A DNA stretch of 64,000 bases from Candidatus Accumulibacter conexus (lineage in GTDB: Bacteria > Pseudomonadota > Gammaproteobacteria > Burkholderiales > Rhodocyclaceae), in assembly GCA_017592775.1 (NCBI GenBank), contig JAGFNJ010000023.1, positions 1 through 64,000 on the forward strand, in the 5' to 3' direction. This document shows, in pieces, positions 18,403-26,961 of this stretch (positions within the stretch are counted from its first letter, which is position 1; the number at the start of each line of letters is the position of its first letter). Under the pieces are notes generated by a model. The model was not told the origin of the DNA. It ran no database searches and was given only the letters and a program-made list of their open reading frames with translations. The position numbers were made by a program, and so were the translations under genes.

Positions 18403-18822
18403 TTACTTGACCCGTTGCAGCCGCGCGCGACCACCCGACGGCGGCGGCTCCGGTGGTTGACCGGGTTCCTCCTCCGGCTCCGCGGCAGCGCCAGCGGCTT
18501 CTGCGGTCTCTGGCTCGAAGGCCATGCCGGCGCCGTTCTCGCGCGCATAGATCGCCGAGACGTTGCCCATGGGGATCCAGATATCGCGTGCAACGCCAGC
18601 GAACCGCGCCTGAAAGCTGATGCCTTCATTGGCGATCTCGAGCTGTGCCGTCGCCTCGTAGTCGACATTGAGCACGATCTGGCCATCGCGAACATGCTCG
18701 CGCGGGACGCGCGTGCGGGCGTCCGCCACGACGGCAAGGTACGGCGTGAAGCCGTTGTGGCAGCACCACTGGTGAATGGCGCGCACGAGGTAGGGTTTGG
18801 TCGACGGCAGCTTGGCGTTCAT
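18403..18822 (-). CDS. sspB: ClpXP protease specificity-enhancing factor SspB
   Basis: SspB tethers ssrA-tagged and other substrates to ClpX. The 139-residue protein opens with STKPYLVRAIHQWCCHNGFTPY in outline and contains the conserved VPREHVRDGQIVLN block and the substrate-groove region. It ends with an acidic, proline-rich linker and a short tail (RARLQRVK), which in the family serves to bind ClpX. It lies directly downstream of sspA on the same strand, the standard sspAB order. Confidence 0.93.
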   Translation of the reverse strand: MNAKLPSTKPYLVRAIHQWCCHNGFTPYLAVVADARTRVPREHVRDGQIVLNVDYEATAQLEIANEGISFQARFAGVARDIWIPMGNVSAIYARENGAGMAFEPETAEAAGAAAEPEEEPGQPPEPPPSGGRARLQRVK

Positions 18823-18893
18823 GTTCCGGGGACCTCAGTCAACGTGAGCAGGGCAGCCGGCGCGCATGAGCACCACCGGCGCCGGCAACAGCG

Positions 18894-19496
18894 CTAGCGA
18901 CGCATGGCCTTTTCCGATGGCGTCAGCGCATCGATGAAGCCCTGCCGGCTGAAAATGCGCTCACCATACTTCATCAGCGGTGCCGCGGCCTTCACGAGTT
19001 CGATCCCGTAATGGTCGAGCCGCCAGAGGAGCGGGGCGATGGCGACATCGAGCATCGAGAACTCCTCGCCAAGCATGTGTTTCTGCTTGACGAAGACCGG
19101 AGCCATTTCGGTGAGTCGATCACGAATCTGGACGCGGGAGCGATCGGCTGCCTTGCTGTTCTTTTCCAGCGCTTCGATGTACGAGAAGACCTCGCGCTCC
19201 ATGGTGATCAGCAACTGGCGCGCGCGCGCGCGCATGATCGGGTCGGCCGGCATCAGCTGCGGGTGCGGGAAGCGTTCGTCGATGTACTCGTTGATGATGT
19301 TCGGCTCGTACAGGATCAGATCCCGTTCGACCAGCACGGGGACGCGCCCGTAGGGATTGATGATGGCGATGTCCTCCGGTTTGGCGAACAGGTCGACATC
19401 GATCACCTGGAAATCCATGCCCTTCTCGTAGAGTACGATGCGGCAGCGGTGGCTGAACGGGCAGGTGGTCCCGGAATAGAGATTCATCATGATCAA
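18894..19496 (-). CDS. sspA: stringent starvation protein A (glutathione S-transferase fold)
   Basis: SspA is an RNA-polymerase-associated protein with a GST fold that adjusts transcription in stationary phase. Two hundred residues fit the family. The N-terminal thioredoxin-like domain has LYSGTTCPFSHRCRIVLYEK and the cis-proline region YGRVPVLVE. The helical C-terminal domain includes RARARQLLITMEREV. Three methionines near the start (19496, 19490, 19487) leave the exact start open. It sits between the bc1 genes and sspB, a common betaproteobacterial arrangement. The GCGCGC tract inside it simply encodes Arg-Ala repeats. Confidence 0.92.
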   Translation of the reverse strand: MIMMNLYSGTTCPFSHRCRIVLYEKGMDFQVIDVDLFAKPEDIAIINPYGRVPVLVERDLILYEPNIINEYIDERFPHPQLMPADPIMRARARQLLITMEREVFSYIEALEKNSKAADRSRVQIRDRLTEMAPVFVKQKHMLGEEFSMLDVAIAPLLWRLDHYGIELVKAAAPLMKYGERIFSRQGFIDALTPSEKAMRR

Positions 19497-19592
19497 TACC
19501 TCAAAAACGAATCGGCATCGCAGCGGCGGTGGGCTCCTCTTGCGCCCTCGCCGGCGATGCCGCGGCCTGACAACCCGGCTCTGCTGCCTGGC

Positions 19593-20312
19593 TTACTTTA
19601 CGTCTTTCCAGTAGGCTTTCTTCAGCGCATAGGCAAAACCGAAGAGCACCACGAGGAAAGCGAGGACGCCAATACCCAGATTCTTGCGAAAACCGGCATC
19701 CGGTTCGGCAAGCCAGACCATGAAACCGACCAGATCGCCGACGACCTTGTCGTACTCGGCCGCAGACAGGCTGCCCGGAACCGCCAGCTCGAGCTTGTGA
19801 TCCTTGTTCAGCATCTGCATCCCCTGCAGCTGCCAGAGGGCATGCGGCATGCCGACATTCTCGAAGACGACGTTGTTCCAGCCGGTCGGCCGCTTCTCGT
19901 CGACGTAGAAGGACCGCAGGTAGGTATACAGCCAGTCCGCACCGCTGCCGTCTGCCGACGAGCGGGCGCGGGCAATCAGCGTCAGGTCCGGCGGCGCGGC
20001 GCCGAACCACACTTTCTGTTCGGCGGGACGCGCGGCCACGCGCATCGGCTCACCGATCTTCTCGGCGGTAAACATCAGTTTGTCGCGCACCTGCTGCTCG
20101 CTGAGACCAAGCTCGGTCAGCCGCGCGTAACGGACGAAACTGGCTCCGTGGCAATTCAGGCAGTAGTTGACGAAGGTGCGGGCACCGCTCTGCAAGGCGG
20201 CCTTGTCGCCTTGTACGTCAGGGGCCTTGTCCAGGTGGACGGCAGCACCGCTGGCCAGGGCGAGGGCCGGTGCGAAGAGCAGCGCGGCAAGCAGTCTTTT
20301 CATGTTGTCCAT
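19593..20312 (-). CDS. petC: ubiquinol-cytochrome c reductase, cytochrome c1 subunit
   Basis: Cytochrome c1 passes electrons from the Rieske protein to soluble cytochrome c in complex III. The 239-residue precursor has a signal peptide (LLAALLFAPALALASG), a single haem c motif CLNCH at residues 51-55, and a C-terminal membrane anchor (IGVLAFLVVLFGFAYALKK). It ends shortly upstream of sspA and begins 4 bp after the petB stop, so it is the third gene of petABC. The family's axial methionine should lie in the ENVGMPHALW region or nearby. Confidence 0.95.
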   Translation of the reverse strand: MDNMKRLLAALLFAPALALASGAAVHLDKAPDVQGDKAALQSGARTFVNYCLNCHGASFVRYARLTELGLSEQQVRDKLMFTAEKIGEPMRVAARPAEQKVWFGAAPPDLTLIARARSSADGSGADWLYTYLRSFYVDEKRPTGWNNVVFENVGMPHALWQLQGMQMLNKDHKLELAVPGSLSAAEYDKVVGDLVGFMVWLAEPDAGFRKNLGIGVLAFLVVLFGFAYALKKAYWKDVK

Positions 20313-20316
20313 TCCT

Positions 20317-21636
20317 TTACATCGTCACGCGATCAGGTTCCGGCTTGTACTTGTCTATCTTCGACCACCACGGCATGGTCAGGAAGAACAGGAAGTAGTA
20401 GGCAGTGAGGAGCTGCGCAACAGGGGCACCCGGGATGACACCGAAGAAGGCGTACGACGGCGCCTGCGTACCCAGGAAGCCGAGCAGGATGAAGGAAATG
20501 ACGAACAGCGTGAGCAGCGTCTTGAAGATCGGACCACGGTAGCGGATCGACTTCACCGGGCTGCGGTCGAGCCACGGCAGAAAGGCGAGAATCACGACGC
20601 CGCCGCCCATCAGCACGACACCCCAGAACTTGGCATCGATGCCGAACAACGGCCAGACCATGGCCCGCAGCAGCGAGTAGTAGGGCGTGAAGTACCAGAC
20701 CGGAGCGATGTGCGCCGGCGTCTTCAGGGGATCCGCCGGCAGGAAGTTGTTGTACTCGAGGAAGTAGCCGCCGCCCTCGGGCGCGAAGAAGACGATGATC
20801 GAAAAGACCATCAGGAAGACGACGACGCCGACGATATCCTTGACCGTGTAATACGGGTGGAAGGGGATGCCATCAAGCGGATTGCCGTGGATATCCTTGC
20901 GCTTCTTGATCTCGACTCCATCCGGATTGTTCGAGCCCACTTCGTGCAGCGCCAGGATGTGCGCCGCAATCAGTCCGAGCAGGACGAGCGGCACGGCGAT
21001 GACGTGGAAGGAGAAGAAGCGGTTCAGCGTCGCGTCGCCGACGACGAAGTCGCCGCGAATCCAGATCGACAGCGGCTCACCGATCAGCGGAATGGCCGAG
21101 AACAGGTTGACGATGACCTGCGCCCCCCAGAACGACATCTGCCCCCAGGGCAACAGATAGCCCATGAACGCTTCGGCCATCAGGCAGAGAAAGATGAGCG
21201 TGCCGAACACCCAGATCAGCTCGCGCGGCTGCCGGTACGAGCCGTACAGCAGACCACGGAACATGTGCAGGTAAACGACGACGAAGAACGCCGACGCACC
21301 CGTCGAATGCATGTAGCGGATCAGCCAGCCCCAATTGACGTCGCGCATGATGTATTCGACGCTGGCAAAGGCAACCGGGATGCCGTTCTCGTTGAGCGAG
21401 GCGTCCGGCTTGTAGTGCATGACGAGGAAGATGCCGGTGACGATCTGGATGACCAGCACCAGCATCGCCAGCGAACCGAAAAAGTACCAGAAGTTGAAGT
21501 TCTTCGGTGCGTAGTATTCGGAGAGGTGTCCGCGCCACATCGAGGTTGCCGGGAAGCGGGCATCGAACCACTCCAGCAGGTTGCCCTGCAGCGAGCCATC
21601 AGACTTGTACTTCTCGAAATTGGTGTTCGACGCCAT
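20317..21636 (-). CDS. petB: ubiquinol-cytochrome c reductase, cytochrome b subunit
   Basis: Cytochrome b is the membrane core of complex III, carrying two b haems and both quinone sites. At 439 residues with about eight hydrophobic helices it is a full-length bacterial cytochrome b. Paired haem-ligand histidines lie in HSTGASAFFVVVYLHMFRG-like text and in FSFHVIAVPLVLLGLIAAHI. The PEWY-type Qo motif appears as a PVWYFTPYYSLLRA variant. The start is 3 bp after the petA stop, so it is co-transcribed with the Rieske gene. Confidence 0.96.
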   Translation of the reverse strand: MASNTNFEKYKSDGSLQGNLLEWFDARFPATSMWRGHLSEYYAPKNFNFWYFFGSLAMLVLVIQIVTGIFLVMHYKPDASLNENGIPVAFASVEYIMRDVNWGWLIRYMHSTGASAFFVVVYLHMFRGLLYGSYRQPRELIWVFGTLIFLCLMAEAFMGYLLPWGQMSFWGAQVIVNLFSAIPLIGEPLSIWIRGDFVVGDATLNRFFSFHVIAVPLVLLGLIAAHILALHEVGSNNPDGVEIKKRKDIHGNPLDGIPFHPYYTVKDIVGVVVFLMVFSIIVFFAPEGGGYFLEYNNFLPADPLKTPAHIAPVWYFTPYYSLLRAMVWPLFGIDAKFWGVVLMGGGVVILAFLPWLDRSPVKSIRYRGPIFKTLLTLFVISFILLGFLGTQAPSYAFFGVIPGAPVAQLLTAYYFLFFLTMPWWSKIDKYKPEPDRVTM

Positions 21637-21639
21637 GAC

Positions 21640-22236
21640 TTAAGCCCCCTTCTTGTCTTCACCGATAAGGATTCGCTTATCGGACAGGTACATGTGCTTC
21701 GGCACCTCGAGGTTGTCCGGTGCGGGCTTGCTCTTGTAGACACGGCCGGCGAAGTCGAAGGTCGAGCCATGGCATGGGCAGAGGAAGCCCCCCAGCCAGC
21801 CACCCTCCATTCCCTCTTCGGTGCCGCTCTTGAACTTCGCCGAGGGCGAGCACCCCAGGTGCGTACAGATACCGACGACGACCATGATCTCGGGCTTGAT
21901 CGAACGGGTTTCGTTCTGGCAGTACTCGGGCTGCATGTTCTTTTCGGACTTCGGGTCGGCCATTTCGCCGTCGAGCTTGGGCAGCGTTTCGAGCATGTGC
22001 GTCGTGCGGTTGATGATCCACACCGGCCGCCCCCGCCACTCGACAGTGATCATCTGACCGGGCTCAAGGCTGCCGATATCGACTTCGACCGGTGCGCCGG
22101 CCGCCTTGGCCCGTTCGGACGGCAGCATGCTGGAGACGAAAGGCACGAGCGCAGCTATCGCCCCCGCCCCGCCAACCGCAGCGGTGGCGACGATCAGTCG
22201 CCGCCTTCCGCCGTCCACCTTGCACTCATTGCTCAT
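21640..22236 (-). CDS. petA: ubiquinol-cytochrome c reductase, Rieske iron-sulfur subunit
   Basis: The Rieske protein moves electrons from ubiquinol to cytochrome c1. The 198-residue protein begins MSNECKVDGGRRRLIVATAA with a twin-arginine-like N-terminal anchor. It holds the two 2Fe-2S ligand motifs CTHLGC and CPCHGS. I chose the ATG at 22236 because the longer upstream reading has no family resemblance. It is the first gene of petABC, and a good sigma-70-like promoter lies about 50 bp upstream. Confidence 0.96.
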   Translation of the reverse strand: MSNECKVDGGRRRLIVATAAVGGAGAIAALVPFVSSMLPSERAKAAGAPVEVDIGSLEPGQMITVEWRGRPVWIINRTTHMLETLPKLDGEMADPKSEKNMQPEYCQNETRSIKPEIMVVVGICTHLGCSPSAKFKSGTEEGMEGGWLGGFLCPCHGSTFDFAGRVYKSKPAPDNLEVPKHMYLSDKRILIGEDKKGA

Positions 22237-22287
22237 AGCGCTGATCCCTAGGACGTAGTGAAAAGTTGGTTCAAACCAAACCGCAAC

Positions 22288-22317
22288 ATTATACGCCAAT
22301 CTCCATCCGGTTTTGAA
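22288..22317 (-). promoter_or_regulatory. predicted sigma-70 promoter of petABC
   Basis: On the minus strand a perfect TATAAT (22293-22288) follows TTCAAA (22317-22312) with an 18-bp spacer. It sits about 52 bp upstream of the petA start. The -10 match is exact and the -35 match is 4 of 6. Confidence 0.55.
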
Positions 22318-22347
22318 TCAGGAGGAACCGCCCGGGGCCGCAAGTCC

Positions 22348-22950
22348 TTATCCGGCAAGCGGTCGGCGTTCGCGCAGGGCCTGCGCCAGGGTTCCGGCAT
22401 CGACGTATTCGAGTTCGCCGCCGACCGGCACGCCGCGCGCGATTCGCGACACGCTGACGCCACGGCTGCGCAACATCTCGCACAGGTAGTGCGCCGTCGC
22501 TTCCCCCTCGTTCGTGTAGTTGGTGGCGATGATCACTTCCCGCACCAGCCCGTCACACGCTCGCGCCAGCAGTCGCTCCAGGTGCAGTTCGGCGGGCCCG
22601 ATACCGTCCAGCGGCGACACACGGCCCATCAGCACGTAGTAAAGCCCGGAGTAGGCATGCGTCTGTTCGAGCATGTTCATGTCGACCGGCGTCTCGACGA
22701 CACACAGCAGGCCGGCATCCCGTTTCCCGGACAGGCAGAGGGAACAGATTTCCGCTTCGCTGAAGGTATTGCAGCGCTGACAGTGGTGCAGCGCCGTCAG
22801 CGCCACCTGCAGCGATTCGGCCAGACGTCTCGCGCCTGTCCGGTCGTGCTGCATCAGGTGGTAGGCCATCCGCTGCGCCGACTTCGGGCCAACGCCCGGC
22901 AGGCAGCGCAAAGCCTCGATCAGCGACTCGAGGCTCGACGGCGTCGTCAT
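22348..22950 (-). CDS. recR: recombination mediator protein RecR
   Basis: RecR works with RecF and RecO to load RecA at single-stranded gaps. The 200-residue protein has the N-terminal helix-hairpin-helix ([19 protein letters not shown]), a four-cysteine zinc motif (CQRCNTF and CSLC) and a Toprim domain starting VVETPVDM. The start overlaps the ybaB stop in an ATGA junction, giving the standard dnaX-ybaB-recR order. Confidence 0.95.
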   Translation of the reverse strand: MTTPSSLESLIEALRCLPGVGPKSAQRMAYHLMQHDRTGARRLAESLQVALTALHHCQRCNTFSEAEICSLCLSGKRDAGLLCVVETPVDMNMLEQTHAYSGLYYVLMGRVSPLDGIGPAELHLERLLARACDGLVREVIIATNYTNEGEATAHYLCEMLRSRGVSVSRIARGVPVGGELEYVDAGTLAQALRERRPLAG

Positions 22951-23273
22951 CAGAACGGCATCTTGAACCCGGGCGGCAGGTTGAGCCCTGCCGAGAAGCC
23001 CGCCATCCGCTCCTGGGAAGCCTGCTCGGCACGGCGCATCGCATCGTTCAGCGCCGCCGCCACGAGGTCCTCGAGCATCTCGCGGTCGTCCATCACCGAC
23101 GGGTCGATCGTCACCCGCCGCACACTGTGCGCACAAGTCATCAGCACCTTGACCATGCCGGCGCCCGCCTGCCCCTCGACTTCCAGCTCCGCCAGTTGCT
23201 CCTGGGCCTTCTTCATGTTTTCCTGCATCTGCTGGGCCTGTTTCATCAGGCCGGCGATTCCACCTTTCATCAT
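22950..23273 (-). CDS. ybaB: YbaB/EbfC family nucleoid-associated protein
   Basis: This 107-residue DNA-binding protein opens with [20 protein letters not shown], the amphipathic helix typical of the family, and ends [12 protein letters not shown]. YbaB/EbfC proteins form dimers that bind DNA and influence nucleoid structure and gene expression. It lies 21 bp downstream of dnaX and overlaps recR by the ATGA junction. Confidence 0.95.
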   Translation of the reverse strand: MMKGGIAGLMKQAQQMQENMKKAQEQLAELEVEGQAGAGMVKVLMTCAHSVRRVTIDPSVMDDREMLEDLVAAALNDAMRRAEQASQERMAGFSAGLNLPPGFKMPF

Positions 23274-23294
23274 TTCTCTTGCCTCAATCGGAAC

Positions 23295-24935
23295 TTAAAC
23301 GGGTTTGATTGACGATTCGATCAGGGTTGCGTCGAACATCTCGATTATCTCGCGCACGAAGCCATCCCGCTCGACCGATGCGATCGCGCGGTCCATGCGC
23401 TCCTGGCGGTCGCGTTGTGCCGCCGCCGCCGGAGTATCACCAGAGCCCTCCTCGACCGCGATGCTCACCTGCATCGGCATCGCGAAATGCTCGGCCAGGC
23501 TTTGCTGCAGCTTGTCCTGCGCCGCCTTCATCAGCAGATGTCGATGCCTGGGCGCCAGCTGCAGGACAATCCGGCCGGCTGCCAGCGCACGCAACTCGCA
23601 GTGCTGCGCCAGTTCGCGCGCCATGCCGCTCAGCTTGAGGACGGCGAGCATCTCGTGCCAGTCGGTGGCTGGCGATGACGGCCCTGCGGGCGTCGGCGAT
23701 GGTGCTGGCGCCGGTCGCGGCGCAGCAGGCGAGGCCTCGGCACGAGCAGGCGGCGGCGCTTTCGTCGCACCGACGAGCGGCAGTGATTTCGTCGACGGCC
23801 GGCTGGCGCTGCTGGCGGCTGCCAGTGCCCGCCCACCGGCACCCTGCTCCTGCTCCGGACGGAAGGCATGCAGTCGCAACAGCGTCATCACGAAACCGGC
23901 CTGCTCGTCAGGCGCCAGCGGTAACTCCTGACGACCATGCACGGCAATCTGATACGCCAGCTGCACGTACTCGACATCGAGTCGGGCAGCGATGTCGAGC
24001 AGTTGCAGACGCTCGGGGAGATCATCGGCGATCGCCTGCGGCGCGAGCTGCGCGATCTGCACCCGAGTGAACAAGGCTGCCAGTTCCTGCAGGGCGGCAT
24101 CGAACGACAGGCTGCGTGCCGCCATGTCGTCGACCACCTGCAGCATCGCTGCGGCGTTGCCGGCCAGCAGGGCATCGAGAATCGAAAACAGGTGATCGAG
24201 ATCGACGGCGCCCAGCATCTGCCGCACCAGCGCCTCCTCGACCCGCCCCGACCCATGCGCAATCGCCTGGTCGAGCAGCGACAGCGCGTCGCGCATGCTG
24301 CCGGACGCCGAGCGCGCCAGCAGCTGCAACGCACCCGCTTCGGCGCTGATCGCCTCGACTTCGAGAATCTGCCGCAAGTGGTTGGCGATCAGCGGCTGCG
24401 TCATCTGCTTGAGATTGAACTGCAGGCAGCGCGAGAGGACGGTGACCGGGATCTTCTGCGGGTCGGTCGTCGCGAGAATGAACTTCACGTGCTCCGGCGG
24501 CTCCTCAAGGGTCTTCAACATGGCGTTGAAGGCGGAGTTGGAGAGCATGTGCACCTCGTCGATGACGTACACCTTGAAGCGGCCTCGTGTCGGCGCATAG
24601 ACCGCGTTCTCGAGGAGCTGCCGCATCTCGTCGACCCGGGTATTGGTCGCTGCATCGACCTCGAGCAGGTCGACGAAGCGCCCGGCATCGATTTCCTGGC
24701 AGGCGGAACAGACCCCGCAGGGCGCCGCGGTGACGCCGGTCTCGCAGTTCAGAGCCTTGGCCAGGATACGCGCCAGCGTCGTCTTGCCGACCCCCCGCGT
24801 ACCGGTGAACAGGTAGGCATGGTGCAGCCGCTGTGCCGTCAGCGCATGTTCGAGCGCGCGCACGACGTGCTCCTGCCCGACAAGGCTGGCGAACGTGCGC
24901 GGGCGCCATTTGCGTGCCAGGACCTGGTAACTCAT
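23295..24935 (-). CDS. dnaX: DNA polymerase III subunit tau/gamma
   Basis: DnaX is the clamp-loader ATPase that also couples polymerases at the fork. In its 546 residues Walker A is GTRGVGKT at 45-52. The zinc module cysteines are C64, C73, C76 and C79, exactly as in E. coli. The DEVHMLS Walker B/DEAD-like motif and the SRCLQF sensor region are present. A proline- and alanine-rich linker precedes the C-terminal tau part. I did not identify a certain programmed-frameshift signal, so whether a short gamma form exists is open. Confidence 0.95.
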   Translation of the reverse strand: MSYQVLARKWRPRTFASLVGQEHVVRALEHALTAQRLHHAYLFTGTRGVGKTTLARILAKALNCETGVTAAPCGVCSACQEIDAGRFVDLLEVDAATNTRVDEMRQLLENAVYAPTRGRFKVYVIDEVHMLSNSAFNAMLKTLEEPPEHVKFILATTDPQKIPVTVLSRCLQFNLKQMTQPLIANHLRQILEVEAISAEAGALQLLARSASGSMRDALSLLDQAIAHGSGRVEEALVRQMLGAVDLDHLFSILDALLAGNAAAMLQVVDDMAARSLSFDAALQELAALFTRVQIAQLAPQAIADDLPERLQLLDIAARLDVEYVQLAYQIAVHGRQELPLAPDEQAGFVMTLLRLHAFRPEQEQGAGGRALAAASSASRPSTKSLPLVGATKAPPPARAEASPAAPRPAPAPSPTPAGPSSPATDWHEMLAVLKLSGMARELAQHCELRALAAGRIVLQLAPRHRHLLMKAAQDKLQQSLAEHFAMPMQVSIAVEEGSGDTPAAAAQRDRQERMDRAIASVERDGFVREIIEMFDATLIESSIKPV

Positions 24936-25061
24936 GCGCGGATTCTAGCAGATGGTGCCACGGGTCCCGTCACAGTTTGCTTGCCGCCGATCCCGCCGCA
25001 GCGCCTGCGCCTTGCCGCTTGGCGATGGTCCGCATGGACCCCGGGCAGAAACGAAAATGGC

Positions 25062-25158
25062 GAGCCTTACCCCCGGCACTCACATGAGACGGCTGTGGCT
25101 GCTTCCTTCCGGACCTGACCAGGTTCACCATCCTGCGATGCGGGGAGACCCGCCGAGA
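25062..25158 (-). ncRNA. ffs: bacterial small signal recognition particle RNA (4.5S RNA)
   Basis: On the minus strand the highly conserved apical part of 4.5S RNA is present: GGTCAGGTCCGGAAGGAAGC, flanked by GGTGAACC and AGCAGCC. The flanks pair (GTCTCCCCGCA on the 5' side with TGCCGGGGG on the 3' side) into the expected long hairpin. The RNA pairs with Ffh to target membrane proteins. Its place next to dnaX is common in betaproteobacteria. The ends are approximate. Confidence 0.9.
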
Positions 25159-25172
25159 CAGATGCTATCACA

Positions 25173-25436
25173 TCAACCACCGCCACGCCCGAAATGCCGC
25201 AGGAAGTCGGCGACAAAGGCTGCCTCGCTCGCCGGCAGCTCATCGGCGAAGGAAATCACCACTTCGCTGCGCGGCAGCTCGAGCAGGCCGGCACGGACGA
25301 CGGGCAGGCCGAGGCAGGAAAGGCTCACTGCCTGCCCCGGACGAGAAAGCCGCCAGCCCGCCGGCAGTCGATCCACCACCCAGCCAGCAAGCAGCGGCTG
25401 CAACTGGCGCTCGAACTCGCTCGGCGTCAGGCTCAT
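25173..25436 (-). CDS. small unidentified protein at the end of the aldehyde oxidoreductase cluster
   Basis: This 87-residue soluble protein starts MSLTPSEFERQLQPLLAGWV at the ATG at 25436. It lies 19 bp downstream of the MoaD/ThiS-like gene on the same strand, so it likely belongs to the aldehyde oxidoreductase transcript. The text has no cysteine cluster that would suggest metal binding: one cysteine (SLSCLGLP), an acidic middle and a glycine tail. I do not recognise the family. By position it may help build or insert the tungsten cofactor, but that is inference only. Confidence 0.6.
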   Translation of the reverse strand: MSLTPSEFERQLQPLLAGWVVDRLPAGWRLSRPGQAVSLSCLGLPVVRAGLLELPRSEVVISFADELPASEAAFVADFLRHFGRGGG

Positions 25437-25455
25437 GACAAAACGCGGCACTGCG

Positions 25456-25710
25456 TCAGCCGCCGGCGATCGGCGGCCAGATCGCCAGCGCATCGCCGGG
25501 TTTCAGCCGACGCGCGGAACGGGACTCCGGCGCGACGAACTCGCCGTTGACCAGGACCAGGTGCACGAGGCGCGGCGGCAGAGCCCACGACTCGATGACC
25601 GACGCCACGGATGCGTCATCGGCCACCTCGAGTGCCAGGGCGTTGCTCCGACGCGCGGCAGGGGGCAGATGGTCGGAGAGCGAGGCAAACAGCTTGAGCG
25701 TGATTTCCAT
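25456..25710 (-). CDS. MoaD/ThiS-family sulfur carrier protein
   Basis: This 84-residue ubiquitin-fold protein begins MEITLKLFASLSDHLPP and ends in the Gly-Gly tail (PPIAGG) that is activated to a thiocarboxylate in this family. Sulfur carriers of this type donate the dithiolene sulfur of the pterin cofactor. Its start codon overlaps the stop of the FAD oxidoreductase gene, which ties it to the aldehyde oxidoreductase cluster. A dedicated carrier for tungsten-pterin synthesis is the likely role. It corresponds in position and type to AorD of Aromatoleum. Confidence 0.85.
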   Translation of the reverse strand: MEITLKLFASLSDHLPPAARRSNALALEVADDASVASVIESWALPPRLVHLVLVNGEFVAPESRSARRLKPGDALAIWPPIAGG

Positions 25711-26960
25711 CAGCGCACGGCCGCCAAGCCGCGTGCCAGGTAGGCTTCGCTGAGCAGCATCGGGTTGGCGAGCAGCCGTGCCTTCCATTCGCCGAGGCGC
25801 ACCCGTCCCTGGATCAATCCGCGCAGGACGCCAAGGTGCTCGGTGTGACCGATAGTGTTGGCGCCGACCAGCCGATCGTCGGCAAACACCAGGCGCAGGT
25901 AGCGGTACTCTGCGGCATCGAGCAACTGTGCCGTCTCACGGCCCGGGCCACTCTCCCACTGACCGAAGGAAGCCGAAACCAGACCGAGGGTGTCGAGGAC
26001 GTTGAAGACGAAAGTCCCCGGCAGGCTCGCCTTTCGTCCGGCCATGTTGAGTGCGGCAATGCGTGCCTGCTCGACGGCGTCGGGCTGAATGGCATTGACC
26101 ACGCGGCGGCCACTGCCAAACTCGACGGCTTCGGCAACATCACCGGCGGCGTAGATGCCGGCAACGCTGGTCTGCATCGATTCGTCGACCAGCACGCCGG
26201 TGGCAACCGCGATGCCGCTGCCGACGAGGAAGTCGACGTTCGGTCGCACGCCGGTGGCATTGATCAGGGCATCGACCGGCAGCGTCCGGCCGTCGTCAAG
26301 CCGGACCAGGAGCGCCTGCGCGGACGGCTCGATCGCCTCGACCCGGCGCCCGGCAAGGACCTCGACCCCCTTCTCCAGGCACCAGCGACGGATCAGGTCG
26401 CCAGCCACCTCGTCCAGCATGCGCGGAACCATCCGGTTCCCCATCTCGACGACGGTCAGCCTTGCCCCGCGTTCGGCGAGCGCCTCCATGATGATGCAGC
26501 CGATGAAGCCCGCCCCCATCTGCAGAACACGCGCGCCGGCCGCGACGCGGGCGGCAATGGCGCGTGCGTCGGCCAGCGTCCAGCATGCCAGGACCCCCGC
26601 CGACGTGATTCCGGGAATCGCTGGCTGCTGCGGCTTCGAGCCGGTGGCGACAAGCAGCCGGTCATAGGGCAGCAGGCTGCCGTCGGCCAGGCGAACCTCG
26701 CGCCTGGCGCTGTCGATGGCTTCGACGCGGCCCCGCAGCATGCGGATCTGCAGGCCCTCGAAATGGCCGGCCTTCTTGCGCAGGTAGGTGCCCGCTTCAT
26801 CAATCCGACCCATCAGCAGATAGGGAATGGCCATCCGCGAATACGGCGGCTCCGGCTCGTCGCCGATCAGGGTGATGTCGGCTTGCGCATCTGCGTGCCG
26901 CAAGGTCTCGGCGGCAACGACCCCCGCCGGGCCGTTGCCGATGATCACATGTCGCAGCAC
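25710..26960 (-). CDS. aorC: FAD-dependent NAD(P)H oxidoreductase subunit of the aldehyde oxidoreductase
   Basis: This 416-residue flavoprotein starts at a GTG (26960) 1 bp after the stop of the AOR catalytic gene, reading VLRHVIIGNGPAGVVAAETLR. Two dinucleotide folds are visible: GNGPAG near the start for FAD, and MGAGFIG in the middle for NAD. The ATG(T)GSKPQQPA and GIYAAGDVAE motifs are typical of pyridine nucleotide-disulfide-type reductases. In the Aromatoleum AorABC enzyme such a subunit passes electrons to NAD+. The call rests on family motifs and gene order. Confidence 0.85.
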   Translation of the reverse strand: MLRHVIIGNGPAGVVAAETLRHADAQADITLIGDEPEPPYSRMAIPYLLMGRIDEAGTYLRKKAGHFEGLQIRMLRGRVEAIDSARREVRLADGSLLPYDRLLVATGSKPQQPAIPGITSAGVLACWTLADARAIAARVAAGARVLQMGAGFIGCIIMEALAERGARLTVVEMGNRMVPRMLDEVAGDLIRRWCLEKGVEVLAGRRVEAIEPSAQALLVRLDDGRTLPVDALINATGVRPNVDFLVGSGIAVATGVLVDESMQTSVAGIYAAGDVAEAVEFGSGRRVVNAIQPDAVEQARIAALNMAGRKASLPGTFVFNVLDTLGLVSASFGQWESGPGRETAQLLDAAEYRYLRLVFADDRLVGANTIGHTEHLGVLRGLIQGRVRLGEWKARLLANPMLLSEAYLARGLAAVR

Positions 26961-26961
26961 C

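Noticed and set aside
19213-19232. Run of alternating GC inside sspA
   Set aside because: It only encodes Arg-Ala repeats conserved in position with the protein. A similar run in engB at about 32447-32465 is explained the same way.
20167-22251. A 694-codon plus-strand frame across the bc1 genes
   Set aside because: It is antisense to petA, petB and petC; the D/R/H-rich text is typical of reversed membrane-protein codons.
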